This document shows, in pieces, positions 55,694 to 64,000 of a stretch of DNA of 64,000 nt; the first letter of the stretch is position 1; every line of letters starts with the position of its first letter. The DNA is taken from contig DDFA01000048.1 in assembly GCA_002336975.1 (NCBI GenBank), forward strand, positions 27,730-91,729. Reading direction: 5' to 3'. A program made the translations under genes and the position numbers. The DNA comes from Phyllobacteriaceae bacterium UBA1940. Lineage in GTDB: Bacteria > Pseudomonadota > Alphaproteobacteria > Rhizobiales > Rhizobiaceae. The notes beneath the pieces were generated by a model. That model did no database searches and was not told the origin of the DNA. It saw only the letters and a list, made by a program, of their open reading frames with translations.

Positions 55694-56314
55694 CTACTGT
55701 TTGCGCGACGCGCTGAACTCGGCCTCGAGCGTTTCCGGCCGCTGGATGACGGCGAACTCGATGGCGATGCCGTCCTCGAAGTGGCGCACGACCTGGCCGC
55801 GCATGGTGCCGAGCGTCACATGGGTGCCGAGCGCCGGCTTGACGTCGAGTTCGATGGCTGCGCCCGACAGCGACAGGTCGATGATGCGGCACTGATAGTT
55901 GCGGCCGTCGGCCAGGCGGACGGTACTCAGCGGATTGCGCGGCGCGACGCGTTCGTGGCGGCGGTCTTCGGGCAGATCCAGTTCATGCTTGTTGGCCAGC
56001 CATGTCAACTGCGCCGCCAGCTTGTCGCGCTTGCGGTCGGACGCCACGATCGTCATGGCGAAGCCGTCGGAGGTTGCGCGGGTGACCACGCCCTCGACGC
56101 GGCCGATATGATCTAGATAGGCGATGACGCGCTCGCCTGCTTCACCGCGCCGGTCGGCCCGTACCGCAACGCTGCCCGGCGACATATCGACCACCATGCA
56201 GGGATGCTCGGTGCGGTCCTCAAGCATGAATCGCCCGTAGATCTTGACCCGCACACGCTGGAATTCGCGGCGTTCGGGCCGGGCAGGCGAAAAATTCTGT
56301 GAAACTGCCGTCAT
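55694..56314 (-). CDS. Tandem PilZ-domain protein
   Basis: A 206-residue cytoplasmic protein with two PilZ domains. Domain 1 (about residues 14-95) has RREFQRVRV and VDMSPGSVAV; domain 2 (about 118-200) has RRHERVAPRNP and IIDLSLSGAAIEL. Only the second shows both an RxxxR and an intact DxSxxG c-di-GMP motif; the first ends in S rather than G. It may therefore bind cyclic-di-GMP mainly through domain 2 and affect motility or polysaccharide production. No adjacent cyclase or phosphodiesterase is present. Confidence 0.88.
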   Translation of the reverse strand: MTAVSQNFSPARPERREFQRVRVKIYGRFMLEDRTEHPCMVVDMSPGSVAVRADRRGEAGERVIAYLDHIGRVEGVVTRATSDGFAMTIVASDRKRDKLAAQLTWLANKHELDLPEDRRHERVAPRNPLSTVRLADGRNYQCRIIDLSLSGAAIELDVKPALGTHVTLGTMRGQVVRHFEDGIAIEFAVIQRPETLEAEFSASRKQ

Positions 56315-56458
56315 GGTTGTCAGTTCGGTCGGTTCCCGGCAAGCCGTTGTTGCAAGCTATCTCGCTGCGACTTTACGCCCACGACAGTTAATAAGCTGTA
56401 AGCCGCGGGTGACATCTTTTCAGCATTGTCGATTTGCCGGCGGCGTCCGGTCTGGCGA

Positions 56459-57097
56459 TCAGCCGTCCTTGCCGCCGTCGATGACGAGAAGGTGCCGGAT
56501 GCGCCGCGCCGGCCTTGCTGGATCCGGTCCCGCGATCACGTCTCGATCGTGGACGTCGAGCGGCGGAACCACCACTTCGGGGCGGTTCTTCAGGAACATC
56601 GGCTCGCGGTCGGCGTCGATCACCCGCAACGAGGCGATCCGGACTTCCGCGACCGGATCGCTGCCGATCCAGAACGGCTTTTCCTGCGGGATCGACGAGC
56701 CGAGCGCGCGCGGACTGTCGCTGCCGCCATCGAGTGGCAGCAGCAGCCATTCGAGCGACATGCTGCGGCCCGACTTGCTGAGCGCCTCCGCATTGATGAC
56801 GACGACCGATTTCTGCTGCAGCACGCTGTGCGCCAGCCGCGCCACGACGCGCTCGTCTTTTGTCGCCCACAGCGAACTGAACGAAAATCCTTTCAACTCG
56901 CGTCCGAACACGGCGCAGAACCGGGTGCCGGCGAGCCGGAATATGGCGCTGCCGCGCGCGTCGAGCTCGAGGATGAAGGTGTCGGCCAGCAGCGTCTTGA
57001 TATCGGCCGGCTCGATTTCCGTGCGGCGCGGCGCGCTGCGTCCCTCGCGCAGTCTGTCCCAATACTGGAACAGTTCGATCGATCCTTTTGCTCTCAT
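56459..57097 (-). CDS. PAS-domain protein of the PF07310 type
   Basis: A 212-residue protein. MRAKGSIELFQYWDRLREGRSAP and RTEIEPADIKTLLADTFILE open the conserved domain, with FSSLWATKDERVVARL and LLLPLDGG further on. This family of small PAS-like proteins is widespread in Rhizobiales and its signal is unknown. Start 57097 is chosen because family members begin at this point; ATG 57169 would add 24 residues. It is divergent from the rhomboid gene. Confidence 0.85.
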   Translation of the reverse strand: MRAKGSIELFQYWDRLREGRSAPRRTEIEPADIKTLLADTFILELDARGSAIFRLAGTRFCAVFGRELKGFSFSSLWATKDERVVARLAHSVLQQKSVVVINAEALSKSGRSMSLEWLLLPLDGGSDSPRALGSSIPQEKPFWIGSDPVAEVRIASLRVIDADREPMFLKNRPEVVVPPLDVHDRDVIAGPDPARPARRIRHLLVIDGGKDG

Positions 57098-57347
57098 GCC
57101 CTCTGCTCTGTTCGGCTCGGTTTCAGTGTGCCATCCGGAAACAGGTTCGACTCGTCCAGTGACCTTCATGCAGGACGTTGCAGGTTGCGTGCCAGAGTGA
57201 GGGCGGGACAGTTCACAAGGCCGGGCCGTTAAGGTTAACAATTGCTTTACGTTGTGCGCGCCGCCGTCTTCTGCCATAAGCCATCCATCGACGAAGCCGT
57301 TGGCTTTGCAGCACTTTCGGCGAAAGCCGGAGCAACAACTTTCGGGC

Positions 57348-57365
57348 GGGTGGGGACTCGACCGG
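57348..57365 (+). repeat. 18-bp dispersed repeat, copy 2
   Basis: Identical to 54310-54327. On the plus strand it sits directly before the terminator stem of the candidate small RNA. Confidence 0.7.
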
Positions 57366-57401
57366 CCGTCCAGGGGAAACCCCTGGGCGGCATTTTTCTT
57401 T
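57365..57401 (+). terminator. Orphan intrinsic terminator
   Basis: GCCGTCCAGGGG and CCCCTGGGCGGC form a 12-bp stem (one G-T pair) with loop AAA, followed by ATTTTTCTTT at 57392-57401. It is 83 bp before the rhomboid start. Confidence 0.78.
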
Positions 57402-57483
57402 ACCATTTGCATTCGGCCCGGTAGTCGATCAGGGTCCGGTGCGCGGCGGTTCGCGCCGCCGGCGCAAATGGTTGCGGGACTGC

Positions 57484-58227
57484 ATGACAAACCACGAGAA
57501 TGCCCAGGACGGCGAGCCGGATCTGGCCGCGCCGGCGCCGGTTCGACGCGAACCGCTGTTCAATCTCCCGGCCGTGGTCAGCGCGATCATCGCGCTGTGC
57601 GTAGCGATCCACCTGATCCGCCTCTACGTCCTGAGCGACGCGCAAAATCTCGCCGTCATCGTCAACGGCGCATTTTTCCCGCTCCGCTATTCGGGCCAGT
57701 ACGCACTCGATGTCTGGGCGTTCACCAGCCCGTTCACTTCGTCGCTGCTGCACGGCGGCTGGATGCATCTGATCATCAACATGATCTGGCTGGCCGCCTT
57801 CGGCTCGCCGCTGGCCAATCGGCTCGGTCCGGCGCGCTTTGTGTTGTTCTGGTGTTTCGCCGTCGCGGTGTCGCTGCTGTTTCACTATCTGTCGAGGCCC
57901 GGCGACGCGGTCCCGGTCATCGGCGCGTCGGGCGCGATTTCGGGCATGATGGGCGCGGCGGCGCGTTTCGGCTTCCGCACCGACCGCCATGGCCGCGCGC
58001 CGAACTTTGTCGGCCGACGGCTGACTCTGGCCGAAACCTTGTCCAACCGCCAGGTTCTGGTGTTTCTCGGCGTCTGGCTGGCGATCAATTTTGCCGCCGG
58101 GGCGGGCCTGGACGTGTCAGGCGCCGAAGGCTCGATCGCCTGGGAGGCCCATATCGGCGGGATGGTGGCAGGACTGCTCGGAATAGGCCTGTTCGATCCC
58201 GGCGACAGGACGTCCGGCGAGCGCTGA
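57484..58227 (+). CDS. Rhomboid-family intramembrane serine protease
   Basis: A 247-residue membrane protein with about six helices. HGGWMHLIINMIWLAAFG is the conserved loop-1/TM2 block, the catalytic Ser lies in VIGASGAISGMMGA and the catalytic His in EAHIGGMVAGLLG. Rhomboids cut transmembrane helices of substrates inside the membrane. The N-terminus is cytoplasmic and acidic. Start 57484 follows the candidate small RNA gap. Confidence 0.92.
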   Translation: MTNHENAQDGEPDLAAPAPVRREPLFNLPAVVSAIIALCVAIHLIRLYVLSDAQNLAVIVNGAFFPLRYSGQYALDVWAFTSPFTSSLLHGGWMHLIINMIWLAAFGSPLANRLGPARFVLFWCFAVAVSLLFHYLSRPGDAVPVIGASGAISGMMGAAARFGFRTDRHGRAPNFVGRRLTLAETLSNRQVLVFLGVWLAINFAAGAGLDVSGAEGSIAWEAHIGGMVAGLLGIGLFDPGDRTSGER

Positions 58228-58345
58228 CCGCATATCGGCGAAGGTTGCTCCAACCTCTCTTGCAATAGCCCGATTTCAGACGCACCATTCGTTTGCGAGT
58301 GGCGGTGCGCGCGAGCGCGGGGCAGATGCATCACAGGAGAAACCG

Positions 58346-58777
58346 ATGACGATAAGGTCAATTCTCGACAGCAAGGGCCGTGACGTGGTGACGATGAGTT
58401 CCACGGAAAATCTTGCCAGCGCGATCAGGACCCTTGGTCAGCATCGGATCGGCGCGGTCGTCATCAGCGACGGCGGCGGGCGCATCGGCGGCATCCTGTC
58501 GGAGCGCGACGTGGTGCGCGCCCTCGCCAACAAGGGCGCTGCGGCGCTCGACATGCCGATCTCGGCGGTGATGACGACCAAGGTCCAGACCTGCAGCGAA
58601 AGCGCCACCGTTCACGGCGTCATGGAGCAGATGACAGCCGGCCGTTTCCGCCATCTTCCCGTCGAGGAAAAGGGCGTGCTGGTCGGCCTGATCTCGATCG
58701 GCGACGTGGTCAAGCGGCGCATCCAGGAAGTCGAGCGCGAGGCCGAGGACATCAAGGCCTATATTGCGACTGTATGA
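58346..58777 (+). CDS. CBS-domain pair protein
   Basis: A 143-residue protein with two CBS motifs: LASAIRTLGQHRIGAVVIS...ILSERDVVRAL and TVHGVMEQMTAGRFRHLPVEE...LISIGDVVKRR. Such pairs bind adenosine nucleotides such as AMP, ATP or NAD and act as energy sensors. It is preceded by AGGAGAAACC and is not tightly linked to neighbours. Confidence 0.92.
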   Translation: MTIRSILDSKGRDVVTMSSTENLASAIRTLGQHRIGAVVISDGGGRIGGILSERDVVRALANKGAAALDMPISAVMTTKVQTCSESATVHGVMEQMTAGRFRHLPVEEKGVLVGLISIGDVVKRRIQEVEREAEDIKAYIATV

Positions 58778-58871
58778 CCGTCGACGCCGCGCCGCGCTTG
58801 CCTGCCGGGCGCGTTTGCAATAGCGAAGGGCAACGCCCGCGCGGGCGTCGCTTCACCATTGCAGGCCGTCC

Positions 58872-60371
58872 ATGTCCATTGTCGATACACGCACTCCCGA
58901 TCCGAAACGACTGATTCCAGGCGCGACCGGCGACTGGGAAATCATCATTGGCCTCGAGGTTCACGCCCAGGTCCTGTCGGAATCAAAACTGTTTTCCGGC
59001 GCCGCCACCACATTCGGCGCCGCGCCCAACGCCAATGTCAGCCTGGTCGACGCCGCCATGCCCGGAATGCTGCCGGTCATCAACGAGGAATGCGTGCGCC
59101 AGGCGATCCGCTCAGGCCTCGGTCTCAAGGCCGGGATCAACCTGCGTTCGGTGTTCGACCGCAAGAACTATTTTTACCCGGACCTGCCGCAGGGCTACCA
59201 GATTTCCCAGTACAAGCAGCCGATCGTTGGCGAGGGCGAGGTCGTCATTTCGGTCGGCCCCGACCGCGAAGGCCGGTTCGAGGACATTCCGGTCGGCATC
59301 GAGCGGCTGCATCTGGAGCAGGACGCCGGAAAATCGCTGCACGACCAGCACGCCACCATGTCCTATGTCGACCTGAACCGGTCGGGCGTGGCGCTGATGG
59401 AAATCGTCTCCAAGCCGGACATGCGTTCCGCCGACGAAGCCAAGGCCTATGTGACAAAACTACGCTCGATCCTGCGTTATCTCGGCACCTGCGACGGCAA
59501 CATGGACGAGGGTTCTTTGCGCGCCGACGTCAACGTCTCGGTGCGCAAGCCCGGCGGCGCGTTCGGCACGCGTTGCGAGATCAAGAACGTCAACTCGATC
59601 CGTTTCATCGGTCAGGCGATCGACTACGAGGCCCGCCGCCAGATCGGCATTCTCGAAGACGGCGGCAAGATCGATCAGGAAACCCGCCTGTTTGATCCCA
59701 ACAAGGGCGAGACCCGCTCGATGCGCTCCAAGGAAGAAGCGCACGACTACCGCTATTTCCCCGATCCGGACCTGCTGCCGCTGGAATTCGACCAGGCCTA
59801 TGTCGACGATCTGGCCCGCGATCTTCCGGAACTGCCCGACCCCAAGCGCGACCGGCTGGTCTCGTCGCTCGGCCTGTCGGTCTACGATGCGTCGATCCTG
59901 GTGTCGGAAAAGTCGATTGCCGACTATTTCGAGCAGGTGGCTGCCGGCCGCGACGGCAAGACCGCCGCCAACTGGGTCATCAACGATCTGCTCGGCCTGT
60001 TGAACAAGAACGGCAAAACCATTGAGGAATCGCCCGTTTCCCCCTCCCAGCTCGGCGAGGTTATCGATCTCATCAAGGAAGGCGTGATTTCCGGCAAGAT
60101 CGCAAAGGACCTGTTCGAGATTGTCTGGACCGAAGGCGGCGCGCCGCGCCAGATCGTCGAGGCGCGCGGCATGAAACAGGTGACCGACACCGGCGCGATC
60201 GAAAAGGCGGTCGACGAGATCATTGCCGCCAATCCCGACAAGGTCGAGCAGGCGAGGGCCAAGCCGACCATGGCCGGCTGGTTTGTCGGCCAGGTGATGA
60301 AGGCGACCGGCGGCAAGGCCAATCCGCAGGCCGTCAACGATCTGGTCAAGGCGAAACTGGGGCTCGAATAG
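58872..60371 (+). CDS. gatB: Aspartyl/glutamyl-tRNA amidotransferase subunit B
   Basis: A 499-residue kinase-like subunit of the amidotransferase. [38 protein letters not shown] and [14 protein letters not shown] are GatB signatures; the C-terminal YqeY-like tail domain ([26 protein letters not shown]) that binds tRNA is present. It works with gatA and gatC, located 5-7 kb upstream. Confidence 0.96.
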   Translation: MSIVDTRTPDPKRLIPGATGDWEIIIGLEVHAQVLSESKLFSGAATTFGAAPNANVSLVDAAMPGMLPVINEECVRQAIRSGLGLKAGINLRSVFDRKNYFYPDLPQGYQISQYKQPIVGEGEVVISVGPDREGRFEDIPVGIERLHLEQDAGKSLHDQHATMSYVDLNRSGVALMEIVSKPDMRSADEAKAYVTKLRSILRYLGTCDGNMDEGSLRADVNVSVRKPGGAFGTRCEIKNVNSIRFIGQAIDYEARRQIGILEDGGKIDQETRLFDPNKGETRSMRSKEEAHDYRYFPDPDLLPLEFDQAYVDDLARDLPELPDPKRDRLVSSLGLSVYDASILVSEKSIADYFEQVAAGRDGKTAANWVINDLLGLLNKNGKTIEESPVSPSQLGEVIDLIKEGVISGKIAKDLFEIVWTEGGAPRQIVEARGMKQVTDTGAIEKAVDEIIAANPDKVEQARAKPTMAGWFVGQVMKATGGKANPQAVNDLVKAKLGLE

Positions 60372-60420
60372 CCGTGCCGGCGCGGGCTCTCCCCGGCATG
60401 GCCTGCGTGGAGCGGCCGAT

Positions 60421-60939
60421 TTGAGCGGCCGGGCGGACCTGACGCCGGCGCGCATACGCCACATGACCGCCGCCGACGTCGACGCGGTCGCGGCGTTGAT
60501 CCACCGATCCTGGGTGGCGACCTACGCGCCACTGATGGGCGCCGACCGCGCGGCGGCCGAATCGGCCGTCCGGCACCGTCCGGAACAGATCGCCGACAGT
60601 CTTGTGCGCTCGCATTCCGAGAGTTTTGTCGCCGAAGCCGCCAACGGCTCAATCGTCGGCTATGCGCACGCCATCGTCGTCAAGGGCGCGCTGTGGCTCG
60701 ACCGGCTGCATGTCGTCCCGGCCCGTCAGGGAACCGGGCTGGCGGCCAATCTGATGCACGCGGTGATGGTCAACTATCTCGGCGAGCCGGCGATTTCGCT
60801 GGAGGTGATCAAGGGCAATGACCGCGCCATGCGCTTCTACGAGCGCGAGGGCTTTGTCGTCACCGGCGAAACCGCTGCCTGCGGCGGCATTGGCGGCGTC
60901 GCCTCGTTGATCATGCGAAAACCTTTGCCGCGCGCCTGA
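60421..60939 (+). CDS. GNAT N-acetyltransferase
   Basis: A 172-residue acetyltransferase. RIRHMTAADVDAVAALIHRSW opens the domain, LDRLHVVPARQGTGLAANLMHAV is the CoA-binding motif A and LEVIKGNDRAMRFYEREGF motif B. The TTG start at 60421 has GGAG 9 nt upstream. It is 49 bp after gatB. The substrate is unknown. Confidence 0.85.
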   Translation: MSGRADLTPARIRHMTAADVDAVAALIHRSWVATYAPLMGADRAAAESAVRHRPEQIADSLVRSHSESFVAEAANGSIVGYAHAIVVKGALWLDRLHVVPARQGTGLAANLMHAVMVNYLGEPAISLEVIKGNDRAMRFYEREGFVVTGETAACGGIGGVASLIMRKPLPRA

Positions 60940-60945
60940 GGCCGG

Positions 60946-61374
60946 CTATTCGATGACGATTTCCGCGCCGCTGGGGTCGTAGACGACGCCGGCGCTGCAA
61001 TCCTGGATCAGCGATTTGTCCTGGTGTTCGCAGCGCAGCCGGCCGGCGGCGATCGCCGCCTCCTTCGACGGCCAGCCGCAAGAGAATTCCGACCAGTGGA
61101 TGCCTTCCTTGTGCATGATCCCGATGGCGACGCTCCAGCCGGCGGGAAAACACCAGGCGACCCGCGCGCATTCCTGCGGCAGCGCCCCGCTCTCGGCGCA
61201 TTTGGCCCGGGCGCAGGCGAACGCCTTGTCGGGCGATCCGCCGGCGCACACGCCCATGCCCTGTTCGGGTGCGTAGGCAAATGCAATGCCGCCATCATTG
61301 TCGGCGGCGATGGCCGGCGGCATGGCCGCCAGCGATAACGCAAGGCCGGCGGCGAGCAACAATTGGCGGCGCAT
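60946..61374 (-). CDS. Cys-rich periplasmic protein, DUF4189-like
   Basis: A 142-residue exported protein with a signal peptide (MRRQLLLAAGLALSLAAMPPAIA). The mature part has eight Cys (for example GVC, AFAC, AKC, QEC, WC, SC, RLRC, QDC), enough for four disulfides, and a repeated pattern of W/C segments reminiscent of DUF4189 proteins. The function is unknown. It converges on the GNAT gene and is divergent from the NDUFA12 gene. Confidence 0.8.
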   Translation of the reverse strand: MRRQLLLAAGLALSLAAMPPAIAADNDGGIAFAYAPEQGMGVCAGGSPDKAFACARAKCAESGALPQECARVAWCFPAGWSVAIGIMHKEGIHWSEFSCGWPSKEAAIAAGRLRCEHQDKSLIQDCSAGVVYDPSGAEIVIE

Positions 61375-61514
61375 GGCGGCTCCTCCGGAAAAAGGCGGCG
61401 ATTTTGTCCACGGTGACACAAATCGCGCCGCTTGCAAGGCCCTGCGGCGCGGCGGACTATTGCCAAGGCGGGCGGGCGGCGGCATAACGCCCACGACACC
61501 CAAAGAGGGCCGAA

Positions 61515-61913
61515 ATGGCTGGATTCTTCACGCAGTTCTTCACCTGGTGGAACGGGCAGACGCTGAACACCAGGTTCAACACCTGGCGTCACGGCGCGAA
61601 AGTCGGCGAGGACGAGTTCGGCAATGTCTACTACACCGGCGGCGTCGATTCCGAGGGCCGCCAGCGCCGCTGGGTGATCTACAAGGGATATTCGGAAGCC
61701 TCCGACATTCCGCCGGGCTGGCATGGCTGGATCCATCACCGGGTCGACACGCCGCCGTCAAAGGAAACCTATGCGCCGCGCGACTGGCAGTTGCCGCACC
61801 AGCCGAACCTGACCGGCACCTATCAGGCCTATCGTCCCAAGGGGTCTATCCTCGGCAATGAGGAGCGTCCGCGCGTTACCGGAGACTATGACGCCTGGAC
61901 GCCCGGCGGCTGA
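61515..61913 (+). CDS. NADH:ubiquinone oxidoreductase NDUFA12-like subunit
   Basis: A 132-residue accessory subunit of respiratory complex I, homologous to mitochondrial NDUFA12 (B17.2). The signature runs from TWRHGAKVGEDEFGNVYY through RWVIYKGYSEASDIPPGWHGWIHH and the C-terminal DYDAWTPGG. Alphaproteobacteria keep this supernumerary subunit away from the nuo operon. DUF2155, aat and accC follow, a standard rhizobial order. Confidence 0.93.
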   Translation: MAGFFTQFFTWWNGQTLNTRFNTWRHGAKVGEDEFGNVYYTGGVDSEGRQRRWVIYKGYSEASDIPPGWHGWIHHRVDTPPSKETYAPRDWQLPHQPNLTGTYQAYRPKGSILGNEERPRVTGDYDAWTPGG

Positions 61914-62031
61914 GCGCCGGGGCGCGTCCGGCGCCGCCATTTATCGCCATAATTCGTGGTTAACTGGTTCTTGTCGGTTTGGCCGGCAGACTTGGCCGCT
62001 CGAGATTCGCCCGGAATTTTCCAACGAGTTG

Positions 62032-62508
62032 ATGCGCAACATGAAAAATACCATCCTGCTTGCGGCGTCGCTTTTGGTGACCCCCGCCTATGCGCTGGCC
62101 CAGGACGCCAAGCCGGAACTGGTTCCGCCCAGCCCCGACGAGAAGCCGATCGTCAATGAAGGGCCGACCCGGCTGTCGAACCCTGTGGCGGAGTTCACCG
62201 GCATCGACAAGATCACCGGCCGCATCATCACCTTCGACGTCTATATCAACGAGACGGTGCAGTTCGGCGCGCTGCAGGTGACGCCGCGCGTCTGCTATTC
62301 GCGGCCCGACAGCAAGCAGCCCAAGACCGACAGTTTTGTCGAGGTCGACGAGATCACGCTCGACCGGAAGATTCGGCGCATCTTCACCGGCTACATGTTC
62401 GCAGAGAGCCCCGGCCTGAACGCCGTCGAGCACCCGGTCTATGACGTGTGGCTGAAAAGCTGCAAGCAGAAGTCCGAGGTTCCGCCGCCCGAGGCCGCGA
62501 CCAACTAG
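62032..62508 (+). CDS. DUF2155 periplasmic protein
   Basis: A 158-residue exported protein. After a signal peptide (MKNTILLAASLLVTPAYALAQ) the DUF2155 core is seen: LSNPVAEFTGIDKITGRIITFDVYINE, CYSRPDSKQPKTDSFVEVDE and RIFTGYMFAESPGLNAVEHPVYDVWLK, with two Cys. The function is unknown; its neighbourhood with NDUFA12 is conserved in Rhizobiales. ATG 62041 is an alternative start. Confidence 0.88.
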   Translation: MRNMKNTILLAASLLVTPAYALAQDAKPELVPPSPDEKPIVNEGPTRLSNPVAEFTGIDKITGRIITFDVYINETVQFGALQVTPRVCYSRPDSKQPKTDSFVEVDEITLDRKIRRIFTGYMFAESPGLNAVEHPVYDVWLKSCKQKSEVPPPEAATN

Positions 62509-62517
62509 GGCTTGGCG

Positions 62518-63132
62518 TCAAAACCGCGCCGGCTCGCCGGCCATCGCGTCTTCCAGCAGGCTTTCATATTTGCGCCGCGGCACGTCGATCGCGCCGAACC
62601 GCTTGAGGTGGTCGGTGGTGAACTGGGTGTCGAGCAGCACAAAACCGTGCGCGCGCAGCCGCTCGACCAGATGCGCCAGGCACACTTTTGACGCGTCGGT
62701 CTGGCGCGAAAACATGCTTTCGCCGAAAAACGCCCGTCCAAGCGACACGCCGTAGAGCCCGCCCGCCAGTTTGCCGTCGCGATAGGCCTCGACGGTGTGG
62801 CAATGGCCGAGATCGAACAGCCGGCCATAGGCGTCGCGGATCGGGCCGTTGATCCAGGTCGAGGGCCTGACCTCGCGCTCCTCGGCGCAGGCGTCGATCA
62901 CCGCGAAGAAGTCGCGGTCGAACGCGATCTCGAACGGCGCGCGCCGGATCGTTTTCGCCAGGCTTTTGGGAATGTGGAAGCCGTCGAGCGGGATGACGCC
63001 GCGGCTTTCGGGCCTGACCCAGAATACTTCCGGGTCGTCGGCGCTGTCGGCCATCGGAAACACGCCGGTCGAATAAGCCTTGAGCAGCAGTTCCGGCGGG
63101 ATGCGTTGACCCGGCGCGAACGGGCGAGCCAT
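62518..63132 (-). CDS. aat: Leucyl/phenylalanyl-tRNA-protein transferase
   Basis: A 204-residue enzyme of the N-degron pathway that adds Leu or Phe to proteins with N-terminal Lys or Arg so that ClpS/ClpAP can degrade them. [48 protein letters not shown] and [19 protein letters not shown] match the family. It is 8 bp downstream of accC. Confidence 0.95.
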   Translation of the reverse strand: MARPFAPGQRIPPELLLKAYSTGVFPMADSADDPEVFWVRPESRGVIPLDGFHIPKSLAKTIRRAPFEIAFDRDFFAVIDACAEEREVRPSTWINGPIRDAYGRLFDLGHCHTVEAYRDGKLAGGLYGVSLGRAFFGESMFSRQTDASKVCLAHLVERLRAHGFVLLDTQFTTDHLKRFGAIDVPRRKYESLLEDAMAGEPARF

Positions 63133-63140
63133 CGCGCCGC

Positions 63141-64000
63141 TCAGTCCGGCTGCGCGGCGAGGTATTTTTCCAGCCAGTGGATGTCGTAGTCGCCGTTGGC
63201 GATGTCGGGATTGCCGACCAGGTCGCGAAACAGCGGCAGGGTCGTCTTGATCCCGTCGACGACGAATTCGTCCAGCGCGCGACGCAGCCGCATCATGCAC
63301 TCGACGCGGTTGCGGCCGTGCACGATCAGCTTGCCGATCAGGCTGTCGTAATAGGGCGGGATCTTGTAGCCGGTGTAGACGCCCGAATCGACGCGGATGC
63401 CGAGGCCGCCCGGCGTGTGGAAATGGGTGATCGTGCCGGGCGAGGGGGCGAATGTGCGCGGGTCCTCGGCGTTGATGCGGCATTCGATGGCGTGGCCGTG
63501 GAACCGCACCTGGTCCTGGGTCACCGACAGCCCGCCGCCCGAGGCGACGCGGATCTGCTCGTGCACCAGGTCGATGCCGGTGATCGCCTCGGTCACCGGA
63601 TGCTCGACCTGCAGCCGGGTGTTCATCTCGATGAAATAGAACTCGCCGTTCTCGTAGAGGAATTCGATCGTGCCGGCGCCCGAATAGCCGAGATCGGCGA
63701 TCGCCCTGGAGCAGACCTCGCCGATCTGGGCGCGTTCCGACGCGTTCAGCGCCGGCGAATTGGCTTCTTCCCACACCTTCTGGTGACGCCGCTGCAGCGA
63801 GCAGTCGCGCTCGCCCAGATGGATCGCCCGGCCCATTCCGTCGCCAAACACCTGCACCTCGATATGGCGCGGTTTTTCCAGGTATTTTTCGATGTAGACC
63901 GCGTCGTCGCCAAACGCCGCGCCGGCTTCCGAGCGCGCCGTCTGCAACGCCACCACCAGGTCGTCTTCGTTGCGGGCGACCTTCATGCCGCGCCCGCCGC
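63141..64000 (-). CDS. accC: Biotin carboxylase subunit of acetyl-CoA carboxylase (5' part outside window)
   Basis: The C-terminal 286 codons of an ATP-grasp enzyme, open at the right edge. [13 protein letters not shown] is the start of the ATP-grasp loop region, and [38 protein letters not shown] and [15 protein letters not shown] are diagnostic for AccC. It carboxylates the biotin of AccB in fatty acid synthesis; accB should lie just outside the window. It ends 8 bp before aat. Confidence 0.96.
   Translation of the reverse strand, partial: GGRGMKVARNEDDLVVALQTARSEAGAAFGDDAVYIEKYLEKPRHIEVQVFGDGMGRAIHLGERDCSLQRRHQKVWEEANSPALNASERAQIGEVCSRAIADLGYSGAGTIEFLYENGEFYFIEMNTRLQVEHPVTEAITGIDLVHEQIRVASGGGLSVTQDQVRFHGHAIECRINAEDPRTFAPSPGTITHFHTPGGLGIRVDSGVYTGYKIPPYYDSLIGKLIVHGRNRVECMMRLRRALDEFVVDGIKTTLPLFRDLVGNPDIANGDYDIHWLEKYLAAQPD

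Larger units (their letters stand above)
57300..57401 (+). ncRNA. Candidate small RNA ending in an orphan terminator
   Basis: The 386-bp gap between the divergent PAS and rhomboid genes contains no convincing protein gene. A strong plus-strand terminator (57365-57401) has no gene upstream on that strand. Upstream of it are GGCTTT/AAAGCC and CTTTC/GAAAG pairings and the 18-nt repeat. A 60-codon frame runs through the terminator and is not credible. The 5' end is not known. Confidence 0.4.

Noticed and set aside
57348-57365. Resemblance of the reverse complement of the 18-bp repeat to a tRNA T-arm.
   Set aside because: The flanks cannot form the T stem and the loop reads GTCGAGTC instead of TTCGANT; no cloverleaf can be built.
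57242-57424. A 60-codon frame between the PAS and rhomboid genes.
   Set aside because: It reads through a strong terminator hairpin and has no domain or ribosome binding site; an RNA explanation is better.

Overview
The window looks like a chromosomal segment of a high-GC alphaproteobacterium of the Rhizobiales (Hyphomicrobiales), most like Mesorhizobium, Aminobacter or another Phyllobacteriaceae member. The reasons are the gene families and their order: a fused secDF behind yajC, an NDUFA12-type complex I subunit beside DUF2155, aat and accC, a dihydroorotase-like pyrC next to pyrB and plsY, TrmFO, a small DUF1127 protein, and rhizobial-type hypothetical proteins. Almost all of it is ordinary core genome. 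There is no phage, integrase, transposase, CRISPR array or rRNA operon.

Layout. 1-9.2 kb (minus strand): a 3-hydroxyisobutyrate-dehydrogenase-like oxidoreductase cut by the window edge, a polar amino-acid ABC importer (two permeases and two near-duplicate binding proteins, no ATPase), mobB-mobA, two drug/metabolite exporters, a small secreted protein and moaA. 9.2-15 kb: DUF971, YnfA, a MarR repressor divergent from an alpha/beta hydrolase, a rhodanese, a bile-acid-symporter-family transporter, a large L,D-transpeptidase and tRNA-Val. 15-25 kb: gph, rpiA, DUF2059, gor, a second hydrolase, an XRE regulator, then serS-surE-pcm-nlpD-like. 25-34.5 kb: DUF815 ATPase, yajC-secDF followed by homologues of complex I assembly factors NDUFAF3 and NDUFAF6, a sterol-desaturase operon, a crotonase and trmFO. 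34.5-44 kb: a DUF1127 gene with a three-hairpin RNA, DUF2157/GDYXXLXY membrane pair, tRNA-Leu, trigger factor, a P-loop kinase, radC, map, tRNA-Glu, DUF72 and dprA. 44-54 kb: plsY-pyrC'-pyrB, an AidB-like acyl-CoA dehydrogenase, ruvX, a metallo-hydrolase, gatC-GNAT-gatA and ydcF. 54-64 kb: a transglutaminase-like cysteine proteinase, a 361-bp inverted-repeat element, PilZ and PAS proteins, a rhomboid protease, a CBS protein, gatB, GNAT, NDUFA12, DUF2155, aat and the 3' part of accC.

The most notable signals are non-coding. (1) Directly downstream of the DUF1127 gene, the minus strand encodes three successive stem-loops, each presenting a CUCCUCCC anti-Shine-Dalgarno loop; this is the architecture of the cuckoo/alpha-r14 class of small RNAs. 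(2) A 361-bp element at 55164-55524 has 34-bp terminal inverted repeats (32 of 34 identical), lies between CTAG sites and has internal hairpins; it looks like an IS630-type MITE. (3) A strong orphan terminator at 57.4 kb suggests an unannotated small RNA, and an 18-nt stretch in front of it is perfectly complementary to the 3' UTR of the cysteine proteinase gene. (4) The same TTTGACG-N4-CGTCAA palindrome lies upstream of two unlinked transcription units.
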